In this document: positions 12,638 to 21,967 of the stretch, piece after piece | How the letters are laid out: every line of letters starts with the position of its first letter | Numbering within the stretch: position 1 is the first letter of the stretch | Assembly (NCBI GenBank): GCA_965199975.1 | Contig: OZ241340.1 | Coordinates: 1-64,000, forward strand | DNA length: 64,000 nt | From: JASLDZ01 sp965199975 | Lineage (GTDB): Bacteria; Pseudomonadota; Alphaproteobacteria; Caulobacterales; Caulobacteraceae | Reading direction: 5' to 3' | Notes under the pieces: generated by a model | Told to the model about the DNA's origin: nothing | Database searches by the model: none | Seen by the model: the letters and a program-made list of their open reading frames with translations, nothing else | Program-made: the position numbers and the translations under genes

Positions 12638-15600
12638 TCAGAACTTGTAGCGGAAGCCGATCTTCAGCGCCCACAGCGAGAGCGGCAGGCCGTTGGCGCT
12701 GGTCGTCACCGTCGGTATTTTCCGCGTGAAGCTCTGGTACTGGTACTTGTTCTGCGTTCCTCCAGCGCAATTGGCGCCTTGCGTCTGGCAATTCAGCGCC
12801 ACCACGTCGGAGGCGAAGTACGGGAAGCCGTACTGCTCCAGCACGCCATAGTTGGAGTTGATCAGATTACCGATGTTGAAAATGTCGAAATATAGCTGCG
12901 CCTTCGCTGCCTTGTAGGGGAAGAAGACGGGAACTTCCTGGCTGATCTCAATGTCAGCATCGGTGAAACCCTTCGAGTCGAAGGCGTTTCGCGGAGAAAT
13001 CGAGCCGTTGTACTTCATCAGTCCCGTATCCTTCAGGAACTGGTTGAAGCCCGCGACGCCGCTCAGCACCTGCCCGTTGGCCGCGACGTAGGTGGAGTTG
13101 GCGAAGCTGGAGCCGTACTGCACGATCGGATCGCTCGTCGCCGTGATGTTCCCGGTGGAGTCGGCCTTCGGCACGTAGAGCAGCTCGTTGCTGCGGTTGG
13201 CGACGGCGCCGGCAAGATTGTACTGCGTATCGATCGGCGTGCCCGAGCCGACGGTATTGGTCGTGCCCGGGAGGGTGGCCTGGAAGGTGTAGCTGTAGGG
13301 CAGACCCGAGCGGCGGAAAGCGAACAGGCGGATCGACGTCAGGTTATCCCCGAAAATTCGCCGCGAGTAGTTGATGTTGAATTTGATTTGCTGGGCGATG
13401 TTGTAGTTGGAGATCGATACGGTGGGATTGTTGGGATCAGAGAAGGCGTTTTGGGCGTAGTTGGAGAGCGCCACCGAGCTGGTGCCCGGATTGACCTCTT
13501 CGGCGTGCGTATGGGTGTAGCTGACATCGACGCTCAGGCCCCAATCGAAGTCCTTGCGCAGCCCGATGTCGTAGGTCGCCACGAAGCCCTTGTCCGTCGA
13601 GTTCAGCAGGAGATCGTAGGCGTTGGCGCGCGCCAGCCGCCCCGTGGCTGCATTGGCGTTGAAGCGGGTCGCGTCGAACACAGGCCGTCCGTCGGGCGCC
13701 TTGGTGACCGTGCCGACCGTATCGAGCAGGTCGGTCCAATAGATCGCCTTGTTGGTGTGCTGGTACTGGTAGTCCCCATGCAAAGTCCAGCTATCGAACA
13801 AATTGTGGGCCAGCCCGTCGCCACCGAACCTGGTGTACTGGCCGATGAATGGATAACCGCTGATGTTGAAGGTCTTCTGGAACCCCGCGGTGAACTTCCA
13901 TACCGATTCCGGCTCGAAGTCGGGGCTCAATGCGTTGGTGATGCCCGTGCCTGCGTTGGCGCTGGCGGCGTTGCCGGCCTGGGCGATCGGGCTGACTTGG
14001 CGACCGTTCACGTTGTTCAGCGCCGGGCTGCAGGTTGCCGCGCCTGGCGTGGCGCAGGAGATGGCGAACTGTCCCAGCAGATTGCCGGTGTTGGTGTAGT
14101 TGTTCGAGACCCACACGTTCGGGCTGCCGCCGGAGAACAGACCCGCGCCAACATAGGCATTGAAGGTCGGGTCCGGGTGATAGTTCAAGCCCAGGCGCGG
14201 CATGATCACATTGTCGCCATCCAGCGTGCCCTGGTTGGAGAGGCCGTACTGCTGGGCGAAATACGTGTTGTTGCGCGGTTTGTCGCTCTGCTCATAAAGC
14301 TCGGCGCGCAGGCCCGCCTTCAGAGTCAAATCCGAGCGCAGACGCCACTCGTCCTGCAGGTAGAAGGTGTCGATTACGTAGCCCCAGTTGGCGGCGCCGT
14401 CGTTCTTCACGTTGTCGAAGGCGTTGGCGTAAACCAGGCTGGAGGCGTTGCCGGCTTGCAGGTCGGCGATCGAATTGAATGTGTAGTTGCCGTTGGCGTT
14501 TTGGACGAAGAGGTTGAACACGTCGACCTGCTCGCGCTCGTAACCGAGAAGGATCGAGTGCTGCCCCAGCGTGTAGGTGCCGCGGATGCGGCCGACCTGG
14601 TCGCGAACGGTCAAGGCGTTGGCCTGGCGTGAGATGTTCGGCCCGGCGAACAGCGTGCCACCCGGTTGCGACCCAATCGCCGCCTGGCGAACCTGGAAAT
14701 AGGCGAAGTCGTTACCAGCCAGAGAGTTGCTTATGTTCTCCACATCGCGGCGCGTGTAGCTGATTTCAGTGTGGAAATTGGGCGTCCAGTCAGAATACAG
14801 GGTACCGATATACGAACGAACATTTTGGTTGAATTCGTACCAGTCGGACAGGAACGACAGGTTGCGTCCGCTGGTGGACTGGTCGTTAGTCGACGTCGTC
14901 ACTCCCGCCTGGTCCTGCACCTCAAAAACGAGACGTTGCTGGTTGTTGATTTGCCAGGTCAGCTTGCCGAAAAACTTCTCGTCGGTGACTGGCAGTGGCG
15001 AGGTCACCGTCACGCCGAGGGGATCGAAACCGTACTTGGATTGCAAGATGCTGGAGACCTGCGCCACCTCGGCGTTGGTCACACCAGGAACCTTGTTCAA
15101 CGCAGTGGAATCTTGCGCACCAAACGAATTGTTGATCTGGCTTTCATACTTCTCATAGGCGAACGAGAAGAAAAGATGGTCCTTGACGATCGGCCCTTCG
15201 AGGTCGAGCCCGTAGTATTTCTCTTTGAAGTTGAACACGGTAGCGCGATCACGCAGCACTTCACCTGATCCCAGCTTGTCCGAGTCGTACTCATAAAAGC
15301 CGCCGCCATGGAAAGTGTTCGAGCCGGACTTGGTGTTGATGTTCAGCAGGCCGCCGGTGAACGATCCATACTGCACGTCCATCGGCGCGATCTCGACATT
15401 GAGCGATTGGATCGAGTCGAACGGGATCGGCTGGCGCTGGCCGGGGTAACCGTTGCCGTTAAGGCCGAAATCGTCCGAGATCTTCGCTCCGTCGACGTAG
15501 ATGGTGTTCGCACGATTGCTATTGCCAGCGATGATCAAGGCGTTTGAATTGGTCGGATCGATGGTCACGAACGGATTTAGGCGCGCGATGTCCTTGATGT

Positions 15601-16066
15601 CGCGGTTGAGCGACGGCAGGCTCTGCAGGTCGCGGCTGGTGAAGGTCGAGCGAGCGCCGGTCTGCAGGATGTTTCCGGCGGTGCTGCGCGTCGCGCGGAC
15701 CACCACCGTATTGTCGGAACCGCCGAGCGCCAACGAGATCTGCGCCGGAGCGCCGAGCGGCACCTGAACGTCCGTCAGGGTCTTGGCTTCATGAGAGCTG
15801 TCCGACGCGGTGATGCTGTATGGGCCGCCCGGCTCCAGGTTGCGCAAGGTGAATTCGCCGGAGGCGTTGGTGGTCAGGTGGCGCACCTCGTTGCGCGGCA
15901 GATAGGTGACCGTGACCTGCGCGTTGGCCACGGCCTTGCCCGCGCCGTCGGTGATCGCGCCGTTCAAGCCGCCGCTCGTCTCCTGGGCGTTCGCTGCGCC
16001 TGCGAACAGGCAGGCGGCCAAGACGGTCGTCGCCGCGCCGGCGGCGAGCTTCCTCATGATCGACAT
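12638..16066 (-). CDS. TonB-dependent receptor, Oar-like
   Basis: This outer-membrane protein of about 1142 residues begins with a signal peptide (MSIMRKLAAGAATTVLAACLFAGAANA). A carboxypeptidase-regulatory-like beta domain follows (GGLNGAITDGAGKAVANAQVTV...GEFTLRNLEPG), then a plug region (LQSLPSLNRDIKDIARLNPF) and a long barrel ending in Phe (KIGFRYKF), as outer-membrane porins do. This matches the Oar-type subfamily of TonB receptors. ATG at 16066 is chosen because the signal peptide starts there; the frame is open to 16264 without meaning. No substrate-specific transport genes adjoin, so the ligand is unknown. Confidence 0.92.
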   Translation of the reverse strand: MSIMRKLAAGAATTVLAACLFAGAANAQETSGGLNGAITDGAGKAVANAQVTVTYLPRNEVRHLTTNASGEFTLRNLEPGGPYSITASDSSHEAKTLTDVQVPLGAPAQISLALGGSDNTVVVRATRSTAGNILQTGARSTFTSRDLQSLPSLNRDIKDIARLNPFVTIDPTNSNALIIAGNSNRANTIYVDGAKISDDFGLNGNGYPGQRQPIPFDSIQSLNVEIAPMDVQYGSFTGGLLNINTKSGSNTFHGGGFYEYDSDKLGSGEVLRDRATVFNFKEKYYGLDLEGPIVKDHLFFSFAYEKYESQINNSFGAQDSTALNKVPGVTNAEVAQVSSILQSKYGFDPLGVTVTSPLPVTDEKFFGKLTWQINNQQRLVFEVQDQAGVTTSTNDQSTSGRNLSFLSDWYEFNQNVRSYIGTLYSDWTPNFHTEISYTRRDVENISNSLAGNDFAYFQVRQAAIGSQPGGTLFAGPNISRQANALTVRDQVGRIRGTYTLGQHSILLGYEREQVDVFNLFVQNANGNYTFNSIADLQAGNASSLVYANAFDNVKNDGAANWGYVIDTFYLQDEWRLRSDLTLKAGLRAELYEQSDKPRNNTYFAQQYGLSNQGTLDGDNVIMPRLGLNYHPDPTFNAYVGAGLFSGGSPNVWVSNNYTNTGNLLGQFAISCATPGAATCSPALNNVNGRQVSPIAQAGNAASANAGTGITNALSPDFEPESVWKFTAGFQKTFNISGYPFIGQYTRFGGDGLAHNLFDSWTLHGDYQYQHTNKAIYWTDLLDTVGTVTKAPDGRPVFDATRFNANAATGRLARANAYDLLLNSTDKGFVATYDIGLRKDFDWGLSVDVSYTHTHAEEVNPGTSSVALSNYAQNAFSDPNNPTVSISNYNIAQQIKFNINYSRRIFGDNLTSIRLFAFRRSGLPYSYTFQATLPGTTNTVGSGTPIDTQYNLAGAVANRSNELLYVPKADSTGNITATSDPIVQYGSSFANSTYVAANGQVLSGVAGFNQFLKDTGLMKYNGSISPRNAFDSKGFTDADIEISQEVPVFFPYKAAKAQLYFDIFNIGNLINSNYGVLEQYGFPYFASDVVALNCQTQGANCAGGTQNKYQYQSFTRKIPTVTTSANGLPLSLWALKIGFRYKF

Positions 16067-16275
16067 GGTCTCAACGTCCCCTGGTCCGTCGCCGAGGCGC
16101 TCGCATTCGCGGGCGCTCGTCGGGGCGGTCAGGACCGCGATTAGCCGCGAAAATGAAAGACGCGGCGACATATCGGTGAAGGTTCGATGACACGGGCGAG
16201 GTTGGAATGCGGCGTGGCCGTGTCGCCACAGGGGCGTGGGGGCGATCGCGTCGCTTCGCCGCAATACGCCGGCCT

Positions 16276-17880
16276 ATGGGGTTGTGCGGTCGGGCTCGGC
16301 AGGCGCTAAACGCAGCCGCCTTGACCGATCCCGCCCCGCCCCCACCCGAAGCCGGAGCCGCGCCCTGGCCGCTTATCTGGGGCGGGGTTTTGGCGGTCAC
16401 TCTGCTGCGGGTGGCGGTGCTGTTTCTCACGCCGCTCGAGCTCTATCCTGACGAGGCGCAGTACTGGGCGTGGTCGCGCCACCTGGCGTTCGGCTACTTC
16501 TCCAAGCCGCCCATGATCGCCTGGCTGATCGCGGCCACCACCGCCATCGGCGGCGACGCGGAGGCGTGGGTGCGCTTGGCCGCGCCGCTGCTGCACGGCG
16601 GCGCGGCGATCCTGCTCGCGGGCGTGGCGGCCCGGCTCTACGGCGGCCGCGTCGCGCTCTGGACGGCGGCGGTCTACACGCTGATGCCGGGCGTGCAGTT
16701 GTCCAGCGGAGTGATCGCCACCGACGCACCGCTGCTGTTCTTCCTCTCGCTGACGCTCCTGGCGTATGCGTCCTTCTGGCGACGCCCGGGGCTCGGCGCG
16801 GCGGCGCTGTTCGGCGCGGCGCTCGGGCTCGCGTGCCTGTCCAAGTACGCCGGCCTCTACGCGCTCGTGGGCGCGGGCGCCCACGCGATCGTGGACCGGC
16901 GCGCGCGGGCGGGGTGGAGCGCAGGACGGCTGGCGCTGGCGCTTGCGGTGTTCCTCGCGGTCTGGTCGCCCAACCTCATTTGGAACGCTCTGCATGGTTT
17001 TCAGACGGTGGCGCACACCGCCGCGGACGCCGACTGGCGCGAGCCCGGAGAGGCGGTCGTGCGGCGCCACGGCGCCCATTTCGATCCGCGTGGGCCCGCG
17101 GGCTTCCTGCTGGGGCAGTTCGCGGTGTTCGGGCCGGCCCCTTTCCTGGCGCTGGTCGCGGGCGTGGCCTGGCTCGCATGGAACCGCCGCCCGCCCGCCG
17201 GTCCCGACCGCCTGCTGCTGTGCTTCACCGCGCCCGCGCTCGTGATCGTATTCGGCGAGGCGGTGGTTGCGCGCGCCAACGCCAACTGGGCCGCGGCGGC
17301 CTATCCATCCGGCGCCGTCTTGGCGGCTGCGTGGTTGTGCGGCGCCGGGAGGCTTCGATGGCTGCGGGATGCGGGTCTGGCGCTGCAGGCGCTCGTCGCG
17401 GGCCTGTTCATCGTCGCCGCGCTGCAACCGTCGCTGGCCGACGCCGCCGGCTTGGGCGGCGCGTTCAAGCGGGCGCGAGGCTGGGCGCACACCACCCGCC
17501 AGGTGCGCGACTACGTGTCAGCGGTTCGGCGCGCCGGCCCGGTGACGGCGGTGGCCGTCGACGACCGCTTCCTGTTCAACGCGCTGACCTACTACGGGCG
17601 CGACGGCCTGGGCGCGCCGCTGCGCATGTGGGTGCACGAGGCGCAGGCCCGCAACCAGGCCGAGACGCAGCACCCGCTCACACCCGCGGACGGCGCTCGC
17701 GTGGCCTTCGCCAGCCTGCCGTGGACGCGGGAGGCCATGCGCGATTTCGCCCAGGTCGGCGGCGTCACACGGGCGACGGCGACGCTGGGCCCGCGGCATG
17801 TGCGCACGATCACCCTGTTCGTGGGAGAGCGATTTCGCCCGCTGCCGCGAACCCTCGGGGCGCGCGAGGACGCCGACTGA
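16276..17880 (+). CDS. GT39-type membrane glycosyltransferase (ArnT/PMT-like)
   Basis: This polytopic membrane protein of about 534 residues belongs to the dolichyl-phosphate-mannose/ArnT superfamily, which transfers sugars from polyprenyl-phosphate donors in the periplasm. The catalytic first loop is LELYPDEAQYWAWSRHL with Asp-Glu near residues 59-60, followed by YFSKPPMIAWLI. Some ten hydrophobic segments come next, then a soluble C-terminal part. Start is uncertain: ATG 16276 is used, TTG 16321 is possible, and the frame is open to 16207. Divergent from the TonB receptor. Acceptor (lipid A, polymer or protein) unknown. Confidence 0.85.
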   Translation: MGLCGRARQALNAAALTDPAPPPPEAGAAPWPLIWGGVLAVTLLRVAVLFLTPLELYPDEAQYWAWSRHLAFGYFSKPPMIAWLIAATTAIGGDAEAWVRLAAPLLHGGAAILLAGVAARLYGGRVALWTAAVYTLMPGVQLSSGVIATDAPLLFFLSLTLLAYASFWRRPGLGAAALFGAALGLACLSKYAGLYALVGAGAHAIVDRRARAGWSAGRLALALAVFLAVWSPNLIWNALHGFQTVAHTAADADWREPGEAVVRRHGAHFDPRGPAGFLLGQFAVFGPAPFLALVAGVAWLAWNRRPPAGPDRLLLCFTAPALVIVFGEAVVARANANWAAAAYPSGAVLAAAWLCGAGRLRWLRDAGLALQALVAGLFIVAALQPSLADAAGLGGAFKRARGWAHTTRQVRDYVSAVRRAGPVTAVAVDDRFLFNALTYYGRDGLGAPLRMWVHEAQARNQAETQHPLTPADGARVAFASLPWTREAMRDFAQVGGVTRATATLGPRHVRTITLFVGERFRPLPRTLGAREDAD

Positions 17881-17895
17881 AGCCGCATGCGAAAA

Positions 17896-17920
17896 CGCCC
17901 GGCTGGGGACCAGCCGGGCG
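17896..17920. terminator. Bidirectional terminator between GT39 and OmpA genes
   Basis: An 11-bp perfect stem, CGCCCGGCTGG with CCAGCCGGGCG, encloses a GGA loop. It is followed on the plus strand by CTTT and flanked on the other side by GAAAA, which reads TTTTC on the minus strand. It lies 16 bases past the plus-strand stop and between two convergent genes. Confidence 0.85.
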
Positions 17921-17943
17921 CTTTGCATGCGCTTGAGGTGCGC

Positions 17944-17972
17944 ACCGGCCGGAGCGCAAGGCTCCGGCCGGT
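17944..17972 (-). terminator. Second hairpin after the OmpA-family gene
   Basis: The 12-bp perfect stem ACCGGCCGGAGC pairs with GCTCCGGCCGGT around a GCAAG loop, starting 11 bases after the minus-strand stop. It has no T-tract of its own but precedes the T-bearing hairpin at 17896-17920 on that strand, giving a tandem stop signal or a 3'-end stabiliser. Confidence 0.6.
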
Positions 17973-17983
17973 GTCGCTGAGGC

Positions 17984-19240
17984 TTACTGGAAGTTGATGT
18001 CGATGGTGGCGCGGCGGTTGAGGGGCTCCTTGACCCCGTCCGGCGTGGCCACGGCGAGGTCCGCCTCGCCCTTCCAGTCGACGGCCAGGGCGCCCTGGTT
18101 GACGCCCAGGCCCACCAGCGCGTCGGCCACGGTGCGGGCGCGCCGCTCCGACAGGCGCACGTTGTAGGCGGCCGAGCCCGAGGTGTCGGTGTGGCCGACG
18201 ACCACGATGCGCGTGGCGTTGCCTTGCGTGGCGTAGTTCGCCGCCGCCTGCACAACCGCCTGCGCGTCGGTGGTCAGGATCGACTGGTCGAACGGGAAGT
18301 ACACCACGAACTGACGCGCCTCAGCCGGAGCCGGAGGCGGCGGAGCCGCCGGCTCGGGCGGGGGAGGCGCGGCCGGCGGAGGCGGCGCCGGCGGAGGAGG
18401 AAGTGGGGCGGGGTGACCGCCGAACATGAAGCGCACGCCCAAGCTCACCGATGAATCCCGGTAGTCGCCCTTGAACGTGCCGAGATCGTAGGTGCGCCCC
18501 AGCGCTGCGGCCGCCGTGGTTGGCGCGCCCACCGTCGTGCTGGGCGCGCGCACGCGATCAGCCTCTAGATAGCGGCCCGTAAGGTCCACCGCGATGTTGG
18601 GAGTCACCTCCCAGGTCAGGCCGGCCAAGCCCTGGTAGGCGAAGGCCGCCTTATCATTGTCGAGGTTGGTGAATTCGGTGCCGATGTAGCCGCCGGGCAC
18701 GTTGGACTGCTGGCCGAACGCCTTCGTCTGCACGAAGGCGCCGCCAACGCCCCCGCCGATGAACGGGCGGATGTTGAAGCGGTTCGGGGGGATGAAGGCG
18801 CGGAAATCGTAGAGGACGTTGACCATGGTGGTGGCGACACGGAACTTGCCATCGAGCTCGCCGCAGGTCCTGGTCGAATTGGGTGCGCACAGCGCAATCG
18901 GCTGGCCGCCGTTGCGGCTATGGGCCGAGCTCAGGTCGCCGTTAAGATAGCCGTATTCAAATTCGACGCGCACACCAGAGTTATGCTCATAGCCGATCTT
19001 GCCGAACACCGCCCAGTTGTCCTTGCGCGTGCCGAAATCGTATCCAAGCGGCGCGCCCGCCGCGGCGCGAGGATAGCTGCCCGAATGGAAGCTTTCGGGG
19101 AAATGGTAGCCCCCGCCCGCCCCAACGTAGATGCGCCCGTTGTCCCAAAGGCCTTGCGGGGTATACCACGCCTGCGCCGACGCGCCGCCGGCGACGCCTA
19201 GCGTTGCGGCTACACCCGCGAACAGAACAGCTCTACGCAT
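17984..19240 (-). CDS. OmpA-family outer-membrane protein
   Basis: This 418-residue protein starts with a signal peptide (MRRAVLFAGVAATLGVAGGASA). An N-terminal eight-strand-type beta-barrel follows (GRIYVGAGGGYHF, IGYEHNSGVRVEFEYGY, FIGGGVGGAFV, ending GVRFMFGG). After that comes a long Pro/Ala linker near residues 265-295 and a C-terminal OmpA peptidoglycan-binding domain (VVYFPFDQSILTTDA, VVGHTDTSGSAAYNVRLSERRA). ATG at 19240 is preceded by an AGGGGA ribosome-binding site. It anchors the outer membrane to the wall; a porin role is possible. Confidence 0.93.
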   Translation of the reverse strand: MRRAVLFAGVAATLGVAGGASAQAWYTPQGLWDNGRIYVGAGGGYHFPESFHSGSYPRAAAGAPLGYDFGTRKDNWAVFGKIGYEHNSGVRVEFEYGYLNGDLSSAHSRNGGQPIALCAPNSTRTCGELDGKFRVATTMVNVLYDFRAFIPPNRFNIRPFIGGGVGGAFVQTKAFGQQSNVPGGYIGTEFTNLDNDKAAFAYQGLAGLTWEVTPNIAVDLTGRYLEADRVRAPSTTVGAPTTAAAALGRTYDLGTFKGDYRDSSVSLGVRFMFGGHPAPLPPPPAPPPPAAPPPPEPAAPPPPAPAEARQFVVYFPFDQSILTTDAQAVVQAAANYATQGNATRIVVVGHTDTSGSAAYNVRLSERRARTVADALVGLGVNQGALAVDWKGEADLAVATPDGVKEPLNRRATIDINFQ

Positions 19241-19600
19241 AGCTTCCCCTCTTGCGTCCCACCCGCCGCCACGCACGGGCGCGGCCCTGTTAGGCCGAAT
19301 ATGAATATGAGCTAGTTTCGTGTCGGTGTCCCGCCTGGATGCAGGGTCGATCGTATTTTATTTCGCATCGCGTCAAAGAAATTTTAATGGCCCAAATCTC
19401 TCCTCGACCTGCCCTCTTGCGGAGGAGACGCATCCGGCTGACAATCCAAGCCGTAGCTAGGAGAGACGGGCCGAGGCGCGAGCCGTCGAGCTGTCGAGCC
19501 CCGTAATGGCGCCCGCCGGCTTTCAGCGTCGAAAATTCACCGTCTGATGAGGCCGCTCTCCGCGGACCTTCGGCGACGGGGCGTAGCGAAGGACACGAGC
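19241..19600. other. Divergent intergenic region of 360 bases
   Basis: The region lies between the OmpA-family gene (minus) and the ferritin-like gene (plus). Its middle (about 19300-19400) is AT-rich against the background and contains the candidate promoter described separately. No small gene, tRNA or clear repeat was seen; the right third returns to normal GC content and presumably holds the leader of the ferritin-like gene. Confidence 0.6.
19350..19376 (-). promoter_or_regulatory. Candidate promoter of the OmpA-family gene
   Basis: On the minus strand TTGACG (19376-19371) and TACGAT (19355-19350) are spaced by 15 bases within a distinctly AT-richer patch. Transcription would begin roughly 100 bases upstream of the ATG at 19240. 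The spacing is short for a sigma-70 promoter, so support is modest. Confidence 0.35.
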
Positions 19601-20635
19601 ATGAGCGACAAGGACCAGTTGGCCGTCGACAACCAGTTGATGGAAACGTTCAATCGTCGGGTTGAGCGCCGGACCGAACGCCGCGACTTCTTCCGTTCGG
19701 CGGGCGCCTTTGCGGCAGGTGCGGCCGGCATGGCGGCGCTGAGCGCCTGCGGCGGCGGGTCGAGCAGCAGCACCACCACGCCCGCGATGGCGCAGCCGGC
19801 TGCGGTGACGGACGCGGACATCCTCAATTTCGCGCTGAACCTCGAGTACCTGGAGGCGCAGTTCTATTCTTACGCCTTCTTCGGTGTCGGGCTCGACGCC
19901 AGCCTGCAGACCGGCACCGGCACCCAGGGTGCGGTGATCGCCACAGGCGCCGCGGCGGTTCCCTTCTCGAGCCCGGTGGTGAAAGCCTACGCACAAGAGA
20001 TCGCCAACGACGAGATCAATCACGTCAAGTTCCTCCGCAGTGCGCTTGGCAACGCCGCGGTCTCGCAGCCTGCGATCGACGTCAGCGCCACCGCGACGGG
20101 CTCCTTCTCGACCGCAGCGCAGGCGGCCGGCCTCGTCCCCGCCGGGACGGCGTTCAACCCCTACGGTAGCGACATCGCCTTCCTCTTGGGCGCCTACATC
20201 TTCGAGGACGTCGGCGTCACGGCCTATCACGGCGCCGCCACGCTGATCACCACGAAGGCCTACCTCGACGCGGCCGCCGGCATTCTGGCGGTGGAAGCCT
20301 ATCACGCCGGTATCGTGCGGACTTCGCTGTTCGCCCAGGGAGCGGCGACGCCCGCCCCGATGGTTGGCTCACCCGCGGTGACGCTGTCGCAGGCCACCCA
20401 GGCGATCTCGGCCCTGCGCGACAAGCTGGACGGTTCGGCCACCAGCGACGACCGTGGTGTAGGCACAGTAAACGCGCCGACGCTGCTGCCGGTCGACGGC
20501 AACTCGATCGCCTACGATCGCACCGCCGGACAAGTGCTGAACGTGGTGTACGGAACCACGTCCGCGGTGACGAAGGGCTTGTTCTTCCCCAACGGGATGA
20601 ACGGCACGATCAACACGAGCACCGCCGAGACGTGA
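19601..20635 (+). CDS. Tat-exported ferritin-like lipoprotein
   Basis: This 344-residue protein has a ferritin-like (Ferritin_2, desiccation-related PCC13-62 type) domain: ILNFALNLEYLEAQFYSYAFFG, EIANDEINHVKFLR and AGILAVEAYHAGIVR carry Glu and His residues in the expected helices. The N-terminus has a twin-arginine motif (ERRDFFRSAG) followed by a hydrophobic stretch and a lipobox-like LSAC then GGGSSSS, suggesting Tat export and lipid anchoring. ATG at 19601 is preferred over the upstream 19547. Whether metal is bound cannot be decided. It precedes the T4SS operon but is separated by about 105 bases. Confidence 0.85.
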   Translation: MSDKDQLAVDNQLMETFNRRVERRTERRDFFRSAGAFAAGAAGMAALSACGGGSSSSTTTPAMAQPAAVTDADILNFALNLEYLEAQFYSYAFFGVGLDASLQTGTGTQGAVIATGAAAVPFSSPVVKAYAQEIANDEINHVKFLRSALGNAAVSQPAIDVSATATGSFSTAAQAAGLVPAGTAFNPYGSDIAFLLGAYIFEDVGVTAYHGAATLITTKAYLDAAAGILAVEAYHAGIVRTSLFAQGAATPAPMVGSPAVTLSQATQAISALRDKLDGSATSDDRGVGTVNAPTLLPVDGNSIAYDRTAGQVLNVVYGTTSAVTKGLFFPNGMNGTINTSTAET

Positions 20636-20740
20636 TCCTGTAGCTCAGCACGCGCCGTGGCTGGCCTTTGGCCTGATCCGCGGCGCGTCCTGGGTCGCCT
20701 TCTAGATACCTCCGCCGCAGCCACTGAGTTTTTCGTTCCA

Positions 20741-21343
20741 ATGTTTCTCTTGCGCTCATGCCTCGGTGCGGGAGCGGCTCTTAGTCTCAGCCTTTTCCCA
20801 CTATTTGGCGGGGCGTCTGCGCAGGTGCTCCAGATTGATCGGCGGGGCGTCACTCTCTACGATCGCCCAGCGGTGTTTTCGCGGGAGGGGGCGGCCGCCT
20901 TCTCTCCACCCGCCACCCCGCCCGTGGCGCTCGGCTCCAAGCTGTTGAACGGCGCCGAAAGCAAGGCGGTCACCGACGCTGCGACGGCTGCCGAACTTAG
21001 CCCCGCGTTAATTGAAGCGGTTGCGTGGCGCGAGTCGCACGGTCGTCATGGGCTGTTTTCTCCCAAAGGTGCGATCGGGGAGATGCAGCTCATGCCAGGC
21101 ACGGCGCGCGGCTTGGGGGTCGATCCCAACGACGCGCGACAGAACTACCGCGGCGGCGCGGCCTATCTCGGCAGCCTGATGCGACGCTATGACGGCGATC
21201 TCCAGCGCGCCTTGGCGGCCTATAATGCCGGACCGGGTGCGGTGGACCGACACGGCGGCGTGCCGCCCTACAAAGAGACCCAGGCCTACGTGGCCGCCGT
21301 GATGGACCGGCTGAGCCGGCGCGCGGAGGCTGCAGGCGAGTGA
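20741..21343 (+). CDS. virB1: Lytic transglycosylase, VirB1-like
   Basis: This 200-residue protein combines a signal peptide (MFLLRSCLGAGAALSLSLFPLFGGASA) and an SLT goose-lysozyme-like domain. The catalytic Glu98 lies in AVAWRESHGRHG, followed by GAIGEMQLMPGTARGLGV and ALAAYNAGPGAV, the three conserved SLT motifs. It locally opens peptidoglycan for assembly of the secretion apparatus. It is the first gene of the virB operon and overlaps or abuts virB2. The start at 20741 is chosen because the signal peptide begins there. Confidence 0.93.
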   Translation: MFLLRSCLGAGAALSLSLFPLFGGASAQVLQIDRRGVTLYDRPAVFSREGAAAFSPPATPPVALGSKLLNGAESKAVTDAATAAELSPALIEAVAWRESHGRHGLFSPKGAIGEMQLMPGTARGLGVDPNDARQNYRGGAAYLGSLMRRYDGDLQRALAAYNAGPGAVDRHGGVPPYKETQAYVAAVMDRLSRRAEAAGE

Positions 21344-21348
21344 GGACC

Positions 21349-21663
21349 ATGACGGCCAAGCGTATCCACTTTCCGACCGTCGCCCTGGCGCTCCTGGCCG
21401 CAGGCGCGGCGCGCGCCCAGTCGACCAGCCTCGACCCAGCCGGCTCGAACGTGATCCTATCGGCGGTGACCTGGCTGCAGGGCACGCTCCTCGGCAACGT
21501 GGCCACCGCGTTGGCGGTGATCGCGGTGGCGGCCACGGGCCTGCTGATGCTGACCGGCCGGATCGACTGGCGACGCGGCGCCGTGGTGATCCTGGGGTGC
21601 TTCATCGTGTTCGGCGCCGCCTCCATCGTGGCGGGCGTCCGCTCCGTCGCGCAGGGAGGCTGA
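21349..21663 (+). CDS. virB2: T4SS pilin-like subunit VirB2
   Basis: This small protein of 104 residues has a cleavable signal peptide (ending AGAARAQ) and two hydrophobic helices (NVATALAVIAVAATGLLML and GAVVILGCFIVFGAASIVAG) linked by GRIDWRRG, the normal organisation of VirB2 pilins. ATG at 21349 is used; a GTG at 21340, overlapping the virB1 stop as GTGA, is an alternative. It would form the pilus or conduit of the system. Confidence 0.9.
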   Translation: MTAKRIHFPTVALALLAAGAARAQSTSLDPAGSNVILSAVTWLQGTLLGNVATALAVIAVAATGLLMLTGRIDWRRGAVVILGCFIVFGAASIVAGVRSVAQGG

Positions 21664-21669
21664 ACCCGC

Positions 21670-21957
21670 GTGGCCGAGCCCCTGGAGCGCGACACGGTGT
21701 TCGGCGCACTCACCCGCCCGCAGATGTTCGCCGGCGTGACCTACAGCTGGTTCGTGCTGGAGGCGGTGGTGACCATCGAGCTGTTCCTGGTCACCCACTC
21801 CTTCTGGGCGCTGCTGTCGGCGGGCGTGCTGCACCTCGTCGGCTACTTCGGCTGCCTCAAGGAGCCGCGCTTCTTCGACCTCTGGCTGGTGCGCGCGAGC
21901 CGCTGCCCACGGGTGAAGAACGCGCGCTTCTGGCGCTGCAACTCCTACCGGGCCTGA
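21670..21957 (+). CDS. virB3: T4SS inner-membrane protein VirB3
   Basis: This 95-residue protein has the typical opening PLERDTVFGALTRPQMFAGVTY followed by a hydrophobic hairpin (VLEAVVTIELFLV...LLSAGVLHLVGYF). The C-terminal CLKEPRFFDLWL motif is diagnostic of VirB3. Start is GTG at 21670, 6 bases after the virB2 stop. VirB3 works with the VirB4 ATPase at the inner membrane. Confidence 0.92.
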   Translation: MAEPLERDTVFGALTRPQMFAGVTYSWFVLEAVVTIELFLVTHSFWALLSAGVLHLVGYFGCLKEPRFFDLWLVRASRCPRVKNARFWRCNSYRA

Positions 21958-21967
21958 GACCGCGCCC

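Noticed and set aside
20649..20690. Hairpin ACGCGCCG...CGGCGCGT after the ferritin-like gene as a terminator
   Set aside because: The 8-bp stem has a long loop and no T-tract, so support is too weak to annotate.
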